DNA of 64,000 nt, from the NCBI RefSeq assembly GCF_026340255.1, contig NZ_JAPEPJ010000002.1, positions 310,001 to 374,000 on the forward strand, read 5' to 3'. The DNA is from Streptomyces sp. NBC_01408 (lineage in GTDB: Bacteria; Actinomycetota; Actinomycetes; Streptomycetales; Streptomycetaceae). Shown here one piece after another: positions 8,222-16,194 of the stretch. Both the position numbers and the translations under genes were made by a program. Position 1 is the first letter of the stretch. Each line of letters begins with the position of its first letter. The notes beneath the pieces are model-generated. The model saw only the letters and a list, made by a program, of their open reading frames with translations. It did not search any database and had not been told where the DNA came from.

Positions 8222-9343
8222 ATGCCGGAGCGGGACATTCTGCTCATCGCCCTGTACGCCCTGGGTGGGGCGGCGGCGGCCGGTGCGCTCGGGGCCGTGG
8301 TCCTGCGTGCCGTACGGCACCGGTCGACGGCGGTGTCGCTGGCGGTCGTCGCGGCCGTCTCGGTGCTGACGATGCTCGCCGGGACGCTCACCGTCGCCTG
8401 GGCGATGTTCCTCTCACGGCACGACCTGACCGTGGTCACCACGGTCGTCGCCATGGCGGCCGTCGTCTCCTTCGCGGTGGCCGTCGTACTGGGTCGATGG
8501 GTGGTCGCACGCAGCGCGGCGCTGACCCTGGCGGCGCGTTCCTTCGGCGAGGGCGGCTCCTTCGCCGCGCCGGACGCGGCCGGGACCGCGGAACTGGAAG
8601 CTCTGAGCAGGGAACTGGCCGCCACCAGCGCCAAGCTGAACGAATCCCGCGAGCGCGAGCGGGCGCTGGAGACCTCGCGGCGGGAACTCGTGGCGTGGAT
8701 CTCCCACGACCTGCGGACCCCGCTGGCCGGCGTACGGGCGATGGCGGAGGCGCTCGAGGACGGTGTGGCCACCGACCCCGAGCGGTACTTCGGCCAGATC
8801 CGGACGGAGGCGGAGCGGCTGAACACCATGGTCGACGACCTCTTCGAACTCTCCCGCATCCATGCCGGGGCGCTGTCGCTGACACGGACCCGGATCTCGA
8901 CGTACGACCTGGTGGACGACGCGTTGGCCGGCGTCGACGCGCTCGCCAGGGAGCTCGGGGTCCGGCTCGTCGGGGAGCAGGTCGCGCCGGTGCCGATCGA
9001 GGTAGACGGCAAGGAGATGACGCGGGTCCTGTGCAACCTGCTGACCAACGCACTGCACCGGACGCCGGCCGACGGAACGGTCGCGATCACGGCGGAATCC
9101 GGTGCGGACGACACGGTGGTGGTCTCGGTGACCGACGGCTGCGGCGGCATCCGCGAGCAGGATCTGCCCCGGGTGTTCGACACCGGCTGGCGCGGTACCG
9201 AGGCGCGCACGCCCCCGGGCGGGGCGGGCCTGGGCCTGGCGATCGTACGGGGCATCGTCGAGGCGCACGCGGGCCGCGCCAGCGTACGCAACGTGGCCGA
9301 CGGATGCCGCTTCGAGGTGACCCTTCCCAGGGCCGGCGCCTGA
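8222..9343 (+). CDS. Sensor histidine kinase (HisKA/HATPase_c)
   Basis: A 373-aa membrane kinase. Helices occur around 5-30, 38-65 and 70-95, with only short extracytoplasmic loops, so the sensor may read the membrane itself. A HAMP-like linker and coiled coil (about 100-155) precede the H-box SHDLRTPL with phospho-His162. The N-box is CNLLTNALHRTP, the G1 region is VTDGCGGIREQD and the G2 region is GGAGLGLAIVRGIV. It begins 5 nt after the regulator stop, forming a two-gene operon. Confidence 0.92.
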   Translation: MPERDILLIALYALGGAAAAGALGAVVLRAVRHRSTAVSLAVVAAVSVLTMLAGTLTVAWAMFLSRHDLTVVTTVVAMAAVVSFAVAVVLGRWVVARSAALTLAARSFGEGGSFAAPDAAGTAELEALSRELAATSAKLNESRERERALETSRRELVAWISHDLRTPLAGVRAMAEALEDGVATDPERYFGQIRTEAERLNTMVDDLFELSRIHAGALSLTRTRISTYDLVDDALAGVDALARELGVRLVGEQVAPVPIEVDGKEMTRVLCNLLTNALHRTPADGTVAITAESGADDTVVVSVTDGCGGIREQDLPRVFDTGWRGTEARTPPGGAGLGLAIVRGIVEAHAGRASVRNVADGCRFEVTLPRAGA

Positions 9344-9430
9344 CCAGCAGTACACCTCCCCGGGATGCCGTCAGGGATTCGTAAGGCGCTCAGGTCCCCG
9401 CGAAGGCTCCCCGGCGGGTGTCATGGGCTC

Positions 9431-10564
9431 ATGAAACTGCGTGTCCTTCCACCGAGGTTCTCCGGACGGCTCCACGACGCCCGCACGGCGACGTCGATCG
9501 GCCGCTGGCTGGCCGCGGCTGTCGCGGTGTGCTTCGTCACCGGCGTGGTCAGCCACTACCTTCAGCATCCTCCCGGCTGGCTCGCCGGATCCCTGCCCAG
9601 CCGTCCCTCGTGGGGCTACCGGCTGACCCAGGGACTCCACGTGGCGAGCGGCATCGCCGCCGTTCCGCTGCTGCTGGCGAAGTTGTGGACGGTCTATCCG
9701 CGGCTGTTCGAGTGGCCCGCCGTGCGTTCGGTACGCCATGCCCTGGAACGGCTGTCGGTGGCCCTGCTCGTCGCCTCGGCCGTCCTGGAGGTGTTCACCG
9801 GACTGCTCAACACCGTGCAGTGGTATCCGTGGCCCTTCTCCTTCGTCCCGGTGCACTACGCCCTGGCCTGGGTGTTCGCCGGCGCCCTCCTGCTGCACAT
9901 CGCTGTCAAAGCGCCGGAGATCAGGACCCATTGGAGCCGGAGGTCGGCCGGCACGCTCGCACTGCCGGCCGAGGACGGACCTGACCGGCGGGCTCTGCTC
10001 ACGGGAGTCGCCGCCGCGGTCGGCGCCGTCACCGTGGCGACGGCCGGCCAGTCCTTCACCCCGCTGGGACGGTTCGACCTGCTGGCCCCCAGGCACCCCG
10101 ACCACGGACAGCAGGGCCTTCCGGTGAACCGGACGGCCGCCGCGGCCGGGGTCGCCTCGGTGTCCGTCGTGGACTGGCGGCTGACCGTTGCAGGGCCCCG
10201 TCCGTACGAACTGACCCTCGACGAACTCCGAGGCATGCCGCAGTACGACGCGACGCTCGCGATCGCGTGCGTGGAGGGCTGGAGCAAGTCCGCGCACTGG
10301 AGCGGTGTGCGGATCCGGGATCTGCTCGACCGGGCGGGGGCTCCTGCCGGTGCCCGGCTGCGGGTGGTCTCCATGGAGCGGGAGGGCGGGTACGCGGTAT
10401 CGGAGATGGGCCGCACCTACGCCCGGGACGAGCTCACCCTTCTCGCCCTGCGGCTGGGCGGCGAGGTGCTGTCGCCGGATCACGGCTTCCCCGCACGGAT
10501 CATCGCGCCCAACCGGCCCGGCGTACTGCAGACCAAGTGGGTCCATCGGCTGGAGGTCCTGTGA
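9431..10564 (+). CDS. Membrane cytochrome b561-like/molybdopterin oxidoreductase (copy 1)
   Basis: A 377-aa two-domain protein. Residues 20-160 form about four helices with potential heme-ligand histidines (His42, His70, His103, His142, His156), like the di-heme cytochrome b of formate dehydrogenase gamma subunits. A further helix (about 188-205, TGVAAAVGAVTVATAG) leads to a sulfite-oxidase-fold domain (245-377). There Cys280 (IACVEGW) is the expected molybdenum ligand, and SPDHGFPARIIAPNRPGVLQTKWV is typical of the MsrP/YedY family. A fused quinol-to-Moco electron path is implied. The ATG at 9431 was chosen because the hydrophobic region follows it. The substrate is unknown; a paralogue lies at 38484-39803. 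Confidence 0.85.
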   Translation: MKLRVLPPRFSGRLHDARTATSIGRWLAAAVAVCFVTGVVSHYLQHPPGWLAGSLPSRPSWGYRLTQGLHVASGIAAVPLLLAKLWTVYPRLFEWPAVRSVRHALERLSVALLVASAVLEVFTGLLNTVQWYPWPFSFVPVHYALAWVFAGALLLHIAVKAPEIRTHWSRRSAGTLALPAEDGPDRRALLTGVAAAVGAVTVATAGQSFTPLGRFDLLAPRHPDHGQQGLPVNRTAAAAGVASVSVVDWRLTVAGPRPYELTLDELRGMPQYDATLAIACVEGWSKSAHWSGVRIRDLLDRAGAPAGARLRVVSMEREGGYAVSEMGRTYARDELTLLALRLGGEVLSPDHGFPARIIAPNRPGVLQTKWVHRLEVL

Positions 10565-10980
10565 TGCGAACGGCTGTCGGCGCCCTGGGCGTCCTCCTCC
10601 TGGGCTACGGCGTGGTGCTCCTGTCCGACGGTGGGCAGTACGTCGACGTGGCGATCTGGCTGGCCGGTGCCGTCGCCCTGCACGACGGGGTCGTCGCCCC
10701 GCTGGTCCTGGCCGCCGGCCTGCTCCTCACGGCCCTGCGCGCGAGCAGGACGGTACGCGGTGCGCTGATCGTCGCCGGTGCGCTGACCGTGGTCGCACTG
10801 CCCGTGCTCCTGCGCCCGGGCACACCGAACAACCCGTCCGTACTGCCGCTGGACTACCCGCGCAACTGGGCTCTGGCCCTCGTTGCGGTGGCCGCACTGG
10901 CCGCCGCGCTGCACCTCGTCCGGTGGTTGCAGGCGCGGTTCCGGGCCCGAGAGGGGTCCTGGACGAAGAGCCGGACCTGA
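10564..10980 (+). CDS. Small membrane partner of the molybdopterin oxidoreductase (copy 1)
   Basis: A 138-aa protein with four predicted helices: AVGALGVLLLGYGVVLLSDG, AIWLAGAVALHDGVVAPLVL, ALIVAGALTVVALPVLL and WALALVAVAALAAALHLV. The ATG shares one base with the stop of the preceding gene (TGATG), so the two are translationally coupled. The second helix contains AGAVALHDGVVAPLV, which lines up with VGAALLHDLVLLPLY in the protein after the second oxidoreductase copy; the shared A-LHD motif marks one family. It may donate electrons, assist assembly or bind heme through the conserved His. I know no experimental function. Confidence 0.75.
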   Translation: MRTAVGALGVLLLGYGVVLLSDGGQYVDVAIWLAGAVALHDGVVAPLVLAAGLLLTALRASRTVRGALIVAGALTVVALPVLLRPGTPNNPSVLPLDYPRNWALALVAVAALAAALHLVRWLQARFRAREGSWTKSRT

Positions 10981-11068
10981 TCACCGAGTCAACTGGCCTT
11001 CCGTATACGTGGATTAGGTGCACGGGTCTTGTGGCAGCCCCCTGGACGCTGCTATTCCATTCATACCG

Positions 11069-11085
11069 TTAGGAAACTTTCCTTA
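11069..11085. promoter_or_regulatory. Palindromic operator candidate overlapping the cellulase promoter
   Basis: AGGAAA-c-TTTCCT is a perfect 13-bp inverted repeat (11071-11083), with a matching outer T/A pair at 11069/11085. It abuts a possible -10 box TATGAT (11084-11089), placing a bound repressor across the promoter of the secreted GH5 gene 34 nt downstream. Very similar A/T-centred palindromes stand before many secreted glycosidase genes in Streptomyces, to my recollection. The cognate regulator is not in this window. Confidence 0.6.
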
Positions 11086-11118
11086 TGATCGCAGGATCGT
11101 CAACGGGATGGAGACATC

Positions 11119-12609
11119 TTGAGACCCCCACGCCTCCGGCTGCGCGCGCTCGTCGCCGCCGGAACCCTCACCGGCAGCCTGCTCGTCGGCCTGGCCGGCG
11201 CCCCCGGCATCGCGGCCCCCACCGACTCCGCCGACGCCGCCGGCTCCGCTGCTCCGGCCGCCGCCGTCACCCACGAGGCCGAGAACGCGCGTGCCTCACA
11301 AGGCCTGACCGAGTCCAACCACGCCGGCTTCACGGGCAGTGGCTTCGTCAACTACGACAACACGACCGGAAGTTACGTCGAGTGGACGGTGAACGCCGCC
11401 CAGGCCGGCAACGCCGGACTCACCCTCCGGTACGCCAACGGCACCACCGCCAACCGCCCCATGACCATCACGGTCAACGGCACGGCGGTCGCCACCGGCA
11501 AGGCCTTCAACGGCACCGGCGCCTGGACCTCCTGGGCCACCACCGCCCTGACGGCCGCCCTCAGGGCGGGCACCAACACCATCCGGGCCACCGCGACCAC
11601 CGCCGGCGGCGGGCCCAACGTCGACCACCTGCTGGTCGACGCCGGCACCACCCCGCCCCAGCCGGGCACCACCCCGGTCGGAATCAACGGCCAGCTCACC
11701 GTCTGCGGAACCAAGCTCTGCAACCAGTACGGCAAGCCCGTCCAGCTCCGCGGCATGAGCACCCACGGCACCCAGTGGTACGCGCAGTGCCTCACCAGCG
11801 GCTCGCTCGACGCCCTCGCCAAGGACTGGAACGCCGACGTGCTGCGCGTCTCCACGTACGTCCAGGAGGACGGCTGGGAGACCGACCCGCAGAAGTTCAC
11901 CGACCTTGCCCACTCGCTGATCGAGCAGGCCACCGCCCGCGGCATGTACGTGATCGTCGACTGGCACATGCTCGACCCGGGCGACCCGAACGCCAATCTG
12001 GCGAACGCCAAGACCTTCTTCAAGGCGATCGCGAACCGGCACAAGGACAAGAGCAACGTCTTCTACGAGATCGCCAACGAGCCCAGCGGTGTCAGCTGGG
12101 CCAAGGTGAAGTCCTACGCCGAGCAGATCATCCCGGTGATCCGCGGCATCGACTCCAACGCCCCGGTGCTGGTCGGCACCCGCGCCTGGTCGTCCCTGGG
12201 CGTCTCGGACGGCGCCGACGAGTCGGAGACCGTCAACAACCAGGTCAACGCCTCCAACATCATGTACACCTTCCACTTCTACGCCGCGTCGCACGGCGAC
12301 GAGTACCTGAACGCCCTCTCCCGGGCAGCCGACCGGATCCCGATGTTCGTCACCGAGTTCGGCACCCAGAACTACGCGGGCGAGGGCGCCGACGACTTCA
12401 CCATGTCGCAGAAGTACCTGGACCTGATGGCCGCCAAGAAGATCAGCTGGACCAACTGGAACTTCTCCGACGACTTCCGCTCCGGTGCCGTCTTCAAGGA
12501 CGGCACCTGCAACAGCAACGGCCCCTGGACCGGAACCGCCTCCCTGAAGCCGGCCGGCGTCTGGGTCCGCGACCGGATCCGCACCGCCGACAGCTTCCCG
12601 ACCGGCTGA
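11119..12609 (+). CDS. Secreted GH5 cellulase/glucanase with N-terminal CBM35-like module
   Basis: A 496-aa exported enzyme. The TTG start at 11119 has GGAG 5-8 nt upstream. Residues 1-33 are a signal peptide (RLRLRALVAAGTLTGSLLVGLAGAPGIAA region). Residues 50-175 form a carbohydrate-binding module (HEAENA, NYDNTTGSYVEWTVNA, then VDHLLVD), followed by a Pro/Thr linker. The GH5 barrel spans about 188-490 with acid/base Glu321 (IANEPSG), nucleophile Glu413 (VTEFGTQ) and conserved VDWHML and TFHFYAA strands. It is expected to cut beta-1,4-glucan outside the cell. It is monocistronic, with an operator-like palindrome upstream and a strong terminator downstream. Confidence 0.93.
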   Translation: MRPPRLRLRALVAAGTLTGSLLVGLAGAPGIAAPTDSADAAGSAAPAAAVTHEAENARASQGLTESNHAGFTGSGFVNYDNTTGSYVEWTVNAAQAGNAGLTLRYANGTTANRPMTITVNGTAVATGKAFNGTGAWTSWATTALTAALRAGTNTIRATATTAGGGPNVDHLLVDAGTTPPQPGTTPVGINGQLTVCGTKLCNQYGKPVQLRGMSTHGTQWYAQCLTSGSLDALAKDWNADVLRVSTYVQEDGWETDPQKFTDLAHSLIEQATARGMYVIVDWHMLDPGDPNANLANAKTFFKAIANRHKDKSNVFYEIANEPSGVSWAKVKSYAEQIIPVIRGIDSNAPVLVGTRAWSSLGVSDGADESETVNNQVNASNIMYTFHFYAASHGDEYLNALSRAADRIPMFVTEFGTQNYAGEGADDFTMSQKYLDLMAAKKISWTNWNFSDDFRSGAVFKDGTCNSNGPWTGTASLKPAGVWVRDRIRTADSFPTG

Positions 12610-12649
12610 CAGCCGGCAGAAGCGGGCCGGTCAGATCCCGGCCCACGCC

Positions 12650-12680
12650 GGTCCCTCCCGCCCGGACGGCGGGAGGGACC
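12650..12680. terminator. Bidirectional terminator between convergent genes
   Basis: A perfect 13-bp stem, GGTCCCTCCCGCC (12650-12662) pairing with 12668-12680, with loop CGGAC. It lies between the converging GH5 gene (+) and RidA gene (-), so it can end both transcripts. Confidence 0.8.
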
Positions 12681-12746
12681 GCACATTCACTCCCCGCGGC
12701 GACGGCGCGGTCCACGGCAGCGGGACCCGTGACGAGCCGCGCCGGA

Positions 12747-13154
12747 TCAGTCGAGGACAGCGGTGACTTCGACCTCGACCAGGTGCTCGGGAACGTCCAG
12801 TGCCGCGACGCCGATCAGCGAGGCCGGCGGTGCGCCGGTGATCCCCTGCTTCGCGACCGCCCGGCCGAGCCCCTCCATCAGCGAGGGCATCTTGTCGGGG
12901 GTCCAGTCGACGACGTAGACCGTCACCTTCGCCACGTCGTCGAAGGAGCCACCGACCCCGGCCAGGGCGGCGCCGACGTTGTGGTAGCACTGCTCGACCT
13001 GAGCAGCGAGGTCGCCTTCACCGACCGTGACACCGTCGGGGCCCCAGGCGACCTGACCGGCGATGAAGACAAGCTTCGACCCGGTCGCGACCGACACCTG
13101 CCGGTAGGCGTCGATTACCGGCAATCCGTTGGGGTTCACCAGGGTGATGGCCAT
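12747..13154 (-). CDS. RidA/YjgF family deaminase-like protein
   Basis: A 135-aa protein. The ATG at 13154 (MAITLVNPNGLP) has GGAGG 8 nt upstream, preferred over upstream in-frame starts that lack a ribosome site. Features are LVFIAGQVAWGPDG, QVEQCYHNVGAALAGVGG, DVAKVTVYVVDW and the terminal EVEVTAVLD, the usual RidA trimer fold. Canonical RidA hydrolyses reactive enamines and imines through an Arg in the site (usually NPRAR or similar). Here the matching region reads PPASLIGVAAL, so the canonical catalytic Arg is not visible and this may be a Rid subfamily with another role. The next gene upstream is the P450, on the same strand. Confidence 0.85.
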   Translation of the reverse strand: MAITLVNPNGLPVIDAYRQVSVATGSKLVFIAGQVAWGPDGVTVGEGDLAAQVEQCYHNVGAALAGVGGSFDDVAKVTVYVVDWTPDKMPSLMEGLGRAVAKQGITGAPPASLIGVAALDVPEHLVEVEVTAVLD

Positions 13155-13349
13155 GCTGCCTGCCTCCATTGCTACCAAAACCGCTCTCCTGCGGTTACTC
13201 AGAAACCGTAGGAGAGTGCTCGCTGACATGGAAGAACGCACTTTTCAGTGACTGGGGAACCTTATGGTGACCAAGCAGCTCACGGGCTCGCCCGACGGGA
13301 CGGACCCACTTGACACCACCCCGTTGGCGCCGGGGCATCGGGCCGACGG

Positions 13350-14546
13350 TCACGCGTCCCAGGTGACCGGGAGGCTCTTCACCCCGTAGATGTCCGCGGA
13401 CTCCGGTCGCAGGGCGACGTCTTCGGCCGGTACCGCCAGGCGCAGCGTGGGGAAGCGGCGCAGCAGCGCGGAGAACGCGACCCGCATCTCGACACGGGCC
13501 AGCTGGGCACCCAGGCACAGGTGGATGCCGTGGCCGAAGGCCAGGTGCCCGCCGGACTCCCTGCGGAGGTCGAGGGCGTGGGGATCGGCGTAGCGTTCGG
13601 GGTCGCGGTTGGCGGTGTTGTACGACAGGACGACCGTCGTGCCGGCCTCGATGGTCTGGCCGCCTACCTCGACGTCCTCCAGCGCCGTCCGCATGAACGA
13701 TTTGGCGACGCTCAGATACCGCAGCAGCTCCTCCACGGCCTGGTCGATGAGCGCCGGATCGGCGCGCAGCGCGGCCAGTTGCTCCGGGTTCTGCAGCAGC
13801 GCGAAGGCCCCGAGGGCCAGCATGTTCGCGGTGGTGTCGAATCCGGCCGCCAGCAGGATCAGGCTGATCCCCTGCAGCTCCTCGTCGGTCAGGTCGCTGT
13901 CGGTGAGCTCGCTGAGCACGTCGTCGGTAGGGTTCGCGCGCTTGGCGGCCACCAGCTGCGCGAGGTACTGCTGTGTCGCGGTGTAGGCCGCCATCAGCTC
14001 CTCGTCGCCCGTCTCCCCGTTCATGAACTTGTCGATCTGTTCCTGGAAGGAGTCCCGGTCCTCGTACGGCACGCCCAGCAGCTCACAGATGATGATGGTG
14101 GGGATGGGCTTGGCGAACGCGGTGACCAGGTCCGCCGACGACCCCGCCTTCTCCATGGCGTCCAGGCAGTCGGTGGTGATCTGCTCGATGCGCTCGGTGA
14201 GCAGTCGCATCCGCCGTGCGGTGAACTTGCCCACCAGCGGCTTGCGGTAGCGGCTGTGCTGGGGATCGTCCATGAGGAGGAACTCGCCGGGCGGCGCCGG
14301 AGGGATCTCGAAGTCGACCACGTTCAGGAGCTCCCTGCGCGCGCTGAACCGCGGGTCGGCCAGGACCGACCTGACCAGGTCGTATCCGGTGATCATCCAG
14401 CCGGGTTTCCCGCCGGGGTGGGTGTAGCGGCTGATGGGGCCGTGCCGGCGGGCGTCGATCAGCTCTGCCGGCGGGTCGAAGGGGCAGCCGCGGGGACGCT
14501 CAGTCGGCAACGACGTAACAGTGTGGAGGGACTCATCCATGACCAT
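13350..14546 (-). CDS. Cytochrome P450 (bacterial class I, CYP105/107-like)
   Basis: A 398-aa soluble P450 with all landmarks: I-helix AGFDTT (234-239), ExxR as ELLR (273-276), and heme loop FGHGIHLCLG (337-346) with proximal Cys344. MDDPQHSRYRKPL in the C-helix region is typical of Streptomyces enzymes. The start could be the ATG at 14546 or 14540. No ferredoxin gene is adjacent, so electrons must come from elsewhere. There is no obvious biosynthetic gene cluster around it, so the substrate cannot be guessed. A decayed fragment of another P450 lies 1.7 kb to the right, at 16195-16340. Confidence 0.93.
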   Translation of the reverse strand: MVMDESLHTVTSLPTERPRGCPFDPPAELIDARRHGPISRYTHPGGKPGWMITGYDLVRSVLADPRFSARRELLNVVDFEIPPAPPGEFLLMDDPQHSRYRKPLVGKFTARRMRLLTERIEQITTDCLDAMEKAGSSADLVTAFAKPIPTIIICELLGVPYEDRDSFQEQIDKFMNGETGDEELMAAYTATQQYLAQLVAAKRANPTDDVLSELTDSDLTDEELQGISLILLAAGFDTTANMLALGAFALLQNPEQLAALRADPALIDQAVEELLRYLSVAKSFMRTALEDVEVGGQTIEAGTTVVLSYNTANRDPERYADPHALDLRRESGGHLAFGHGIHLCLGAQLARVEMRVAFSALLRRFPTLRLAVPAEDVALRPESADIYGVKSLPVTWDA

Positions 14547-14592
14547 TCCTCATCTCGCGATAGTGCGCGTTTGACGCAGCTCGAACGCTACG

Positions 14593-14696
14593 TTGCATTC
14601 AGGGTGACGGCAATCCATAAATTCGCGTTTTCGCAGGTGGATAGCGGCAAATTGATGCAATGACCCTGGGCGCGAATGCAATGGCGCGTTGCAATG
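14593..14696. promoter_or_regulatory. Cluster of GCAAT/ATTGC elements upstream of the P450
   Basis: In 104 bp that are more AT-rich than their surroundings, four related elements occur: TTGCATTC (14593-14600), GATGCAATG (14654-14662), GAATGCAATG (14674-14683) and TTGCAATG (14689-14696). The first is the exact inverse of GAATGCAA in the third. The cluster begins about 47 bp upstream of the P450 start, so it may be an operator array. Beyond it, 14697-14856 shows no gene I can support. Confidence 0.4.
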
Positions 14697-14856
14697 AATG
14701 GAGGCGAAGGCAATAGTGGCGGCACGCCCGGAGGGCGGCGGGCGCACTGGCCTAGGTAGGCGCGTTCCTGGAACAGGTCAGCCCGGACATGGCGGAGTCG
14801 GCGGGCCGGTGCCGCGGGATGCTGGGCGAGGAGGAGGGGCGGCCGGACATCGGAAC

Positions 14857-15030
14857 TCAGGGCCGGTAGACGAGCTCGATCATCATCGCTGTGATCACCG
14901 CCCAGACGCCGATGCCGAGCAGCCAAAGGGCCTCGAGGAGGGCGCCGGCGACGATGACGGTCAGGCCGGCCGCGCCGAGGGCGAGAATCACCCGGCGGAT
15001 GCCCCGGTCGGGAAGCCACTCAATGGTCAC
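14857..15030 (-). CDS. Small hypothetical membrane protein (57 aa)
   Basis: Starting at the GTG at 15030, the frame encodes a protein beginning VTIEWLPDRGIRRVILALG, with two closely spaced hydrophobic helices (AAGLTVIVAGALLEALW and LGIGVWAVITAMMIELV) and ending in YRP. No Shine-Dalgarno sequence is obvious, and the start lies 8 nt from a strong hairpin. Small two-helix proteins of this kind are common in Streptomyces. The coding call rests on the clean hydrophobic pattern and GC-rich third positions. It could instead be part of the decayed region next to it. Confidence 0.45.
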   Translation of the reverse strand: MTIEWLPDRGIRRVILALGAAGLTVIVAGALLEALWLLGIGVWAVITAMMIELVYRP

Positions 15031-15037
15031 ATCATGA

Positions 15038-15081
15038 GAATCGCGCCGGGCCCCCGCCTTGGCGAGGGTCCGGCGCGATTC
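15038..15081. terminator. Strong hairpin, likely terminator
   Basis: GAATCGCGCCGG (15038-15049) pairs perfectly with CCGGCGCGATTC (15070-15081) around a 20-nt loop that can partly pair again. For leftward transcription it would terminate whatever is read through 15180. Its 3' arm ends only 8 nt before the GTG of the 57-aa frame, which is unusual. Confidence 0.65.
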
Positions 15082-15180
15082 CTGTCGGCATCTTGACGCC
15101 GGATCCGGGGTCAGCCGGTCCACCGGGGGCGCGGTCGCGGCGGCGGCCGAGAGGGTAACGGTGAGAGCGGATCGAACGGT

Positions 15181-15365
15181 CAGCCGAGGCCGGGGACGGT
15201 GGACACCAGGAGGTCGATGGGGACGATCAGCGGCAGGGCGAGCACGATCAGCCAGGCGTTGCGACGTCACCCAGAAGATCACCGGCGTGCCGCAGGGGCG
15301 TCGTCGGCGCCCACCGCGGCCTCCACCGACAACGCCCCCGGCGCGCACCGAAGCTTCAGTGGGTT
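15181..15365 (-). pseudogene. Frameshifted remnant of a small membrane protein
   Basis: On the minus strand one frame reads TPVIFWVTS and then continues out of phase, while the frame shifted by one reads RRNAWLIVLALPLIVPIDLL and ends VSTVPGLG at a TGA (15180-15182). The second frame is closed by a stop directly before RRN, so neither is intact alone. Joined, they would make a plausible single hydrophobic C-terminus. I infer a one-base indel near 15270. The upstream portion (to about 15440) is low in coding character. A sequencing error is the alternative explanation. Confidence 0.35.
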
Positions 15366-15420
15366 GCTGACCTGCACATTCGCGACTTGGTCCACACCCT
15401 GACACCATCGCCGACTCAGG

Positions 15421-15474
15421 CGGCGCCATATTCGACCGACAGTGGCGCCATAGATGTGCCAGAATGGCGTCACA
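15421..15474. repeat. Three phased TGGCGCCATA-like repeats, 22-bp period
   Basis: cGGCGCCATA (15421-15430), TGGCGCCATA (15443-15452) and TGGCGTCACA (15465-15474) recur at exactly 22 bp, each separated by 12 nt. The core TGGCGCCA is itself a palindrome. A weaker TGACACCATC lies 21 bp further left (15400-15409). Two-turn spacing puts the sites on one DNA face, as expected for cooperative regulator binding. The array ends 69 nt before the GtrA-like start. Confidence 0.6.
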
Positions 15475-15543
15475 AAAGGCGCAGCCCTCGACCTCGCCGG
15501 TCGAGGGGGCCTCGCGCGGAGTGAGTCATCAAAGGGGTGGATC

Positions 15544-16068
15544 ATGGAGACAGCACAGAGCCAGGAGCAGGCGGCGCCCGGCGCCTTCACCTCCTTCGCC
15601 CGCTTCGTGCTCTGCGGCGGCGGGGTGGGGCTCGCCTCCAGCTTCGCCGTGGCGGCCCTCGCCTCCTGGGCTCCCTGGATCCTGGCCAACGCCCTGATCA
15701 CCGCGGTCTCCACTCTCCTCGCCACCGAGCTCCACGCCCGCTTCACGTTCGGCGCGGGCGGGCGCGCGACCCGGCGCCAGCACGCGCAGTCGGCCGGGTC
15801 CGCGGCGGCCGCGTACGCGGTGACCTGCGTGGCGATGCTTGTCCTGCAGCAGCTGGTGGCGGCGCCCAGTGCGGTGCTCGAGCAGGTCGTCTACCTGTCC
15901 GCCTCCGCACTCGCCGGTGTCGCGCGGTTCGCGGTGCTGCGCCTCGTCGTCTTCGCGAGGAACCGCTCGCAGGCCGCGACCCTCGTCCGCACCGCCGGTC
16001 CTGTACCCGCAACCATGGCCCGCGCCTCGGCCCCGGCCGACCCCGCGGCGCTCTGCTACGCCGCCTGA
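15544..16068 (+). CDS. GtrA-like membrane protein
   Basis: A 174-aa protein; the ATG at 15544 has AGGGG about 10 nt upstream. Four hydrophobic helices fit the GtrA/DPMS family: FTSFARFVLCGGGVGLASSF, WILANALITAVSTLLATEL followed by HARFTF, AAAYAVTCVAMLVLQQLV, and the last ending VARFAVLRLVVFARN. The aromatic/Arg pair RFTF after helix two and RF in helix four are family hallmarks. GtrA proteins are thought to flip polyprenyl-phosphate sugars. No glycosyltransferase lies next to it. The tail (Ala/Pro rich) is not conserved. The phased repeats upstream suggest tight regulation. Confidence 0.75.
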   Translation: METAQSQEQAAPGAFTSFARFVLCGGGVGLASSFAVAALASWAPWILANALITAVSTLLATELHARFTFGAGGRATRRQHAQSAGSAAAAYAVTCVAMLVLQQLVAAPSAVLEQVVYLSASALAGVARFAVLRLVVFARNRSQAATLVRTAGPVPATMARASAPADPAALCYAA

Positions 16069-16194
16069 CCCTTCAGCCCCGTTTGCCGAAGCGTGTCGCC
16101 ACCGCTCGGGTTCTTCAACCGACTGATCAGCCGCTCGACTTCGTTCCTGTGTGCATGGCGATCCGGCAGCCGACCGGGTAGGTACCCTCGCCGG

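Noticed and set aside
13155..13241. Longer RidA start at 13241
   Set aside because: The added residues are not RidA-like, and the ATG at 13154 has a good GGAGG.
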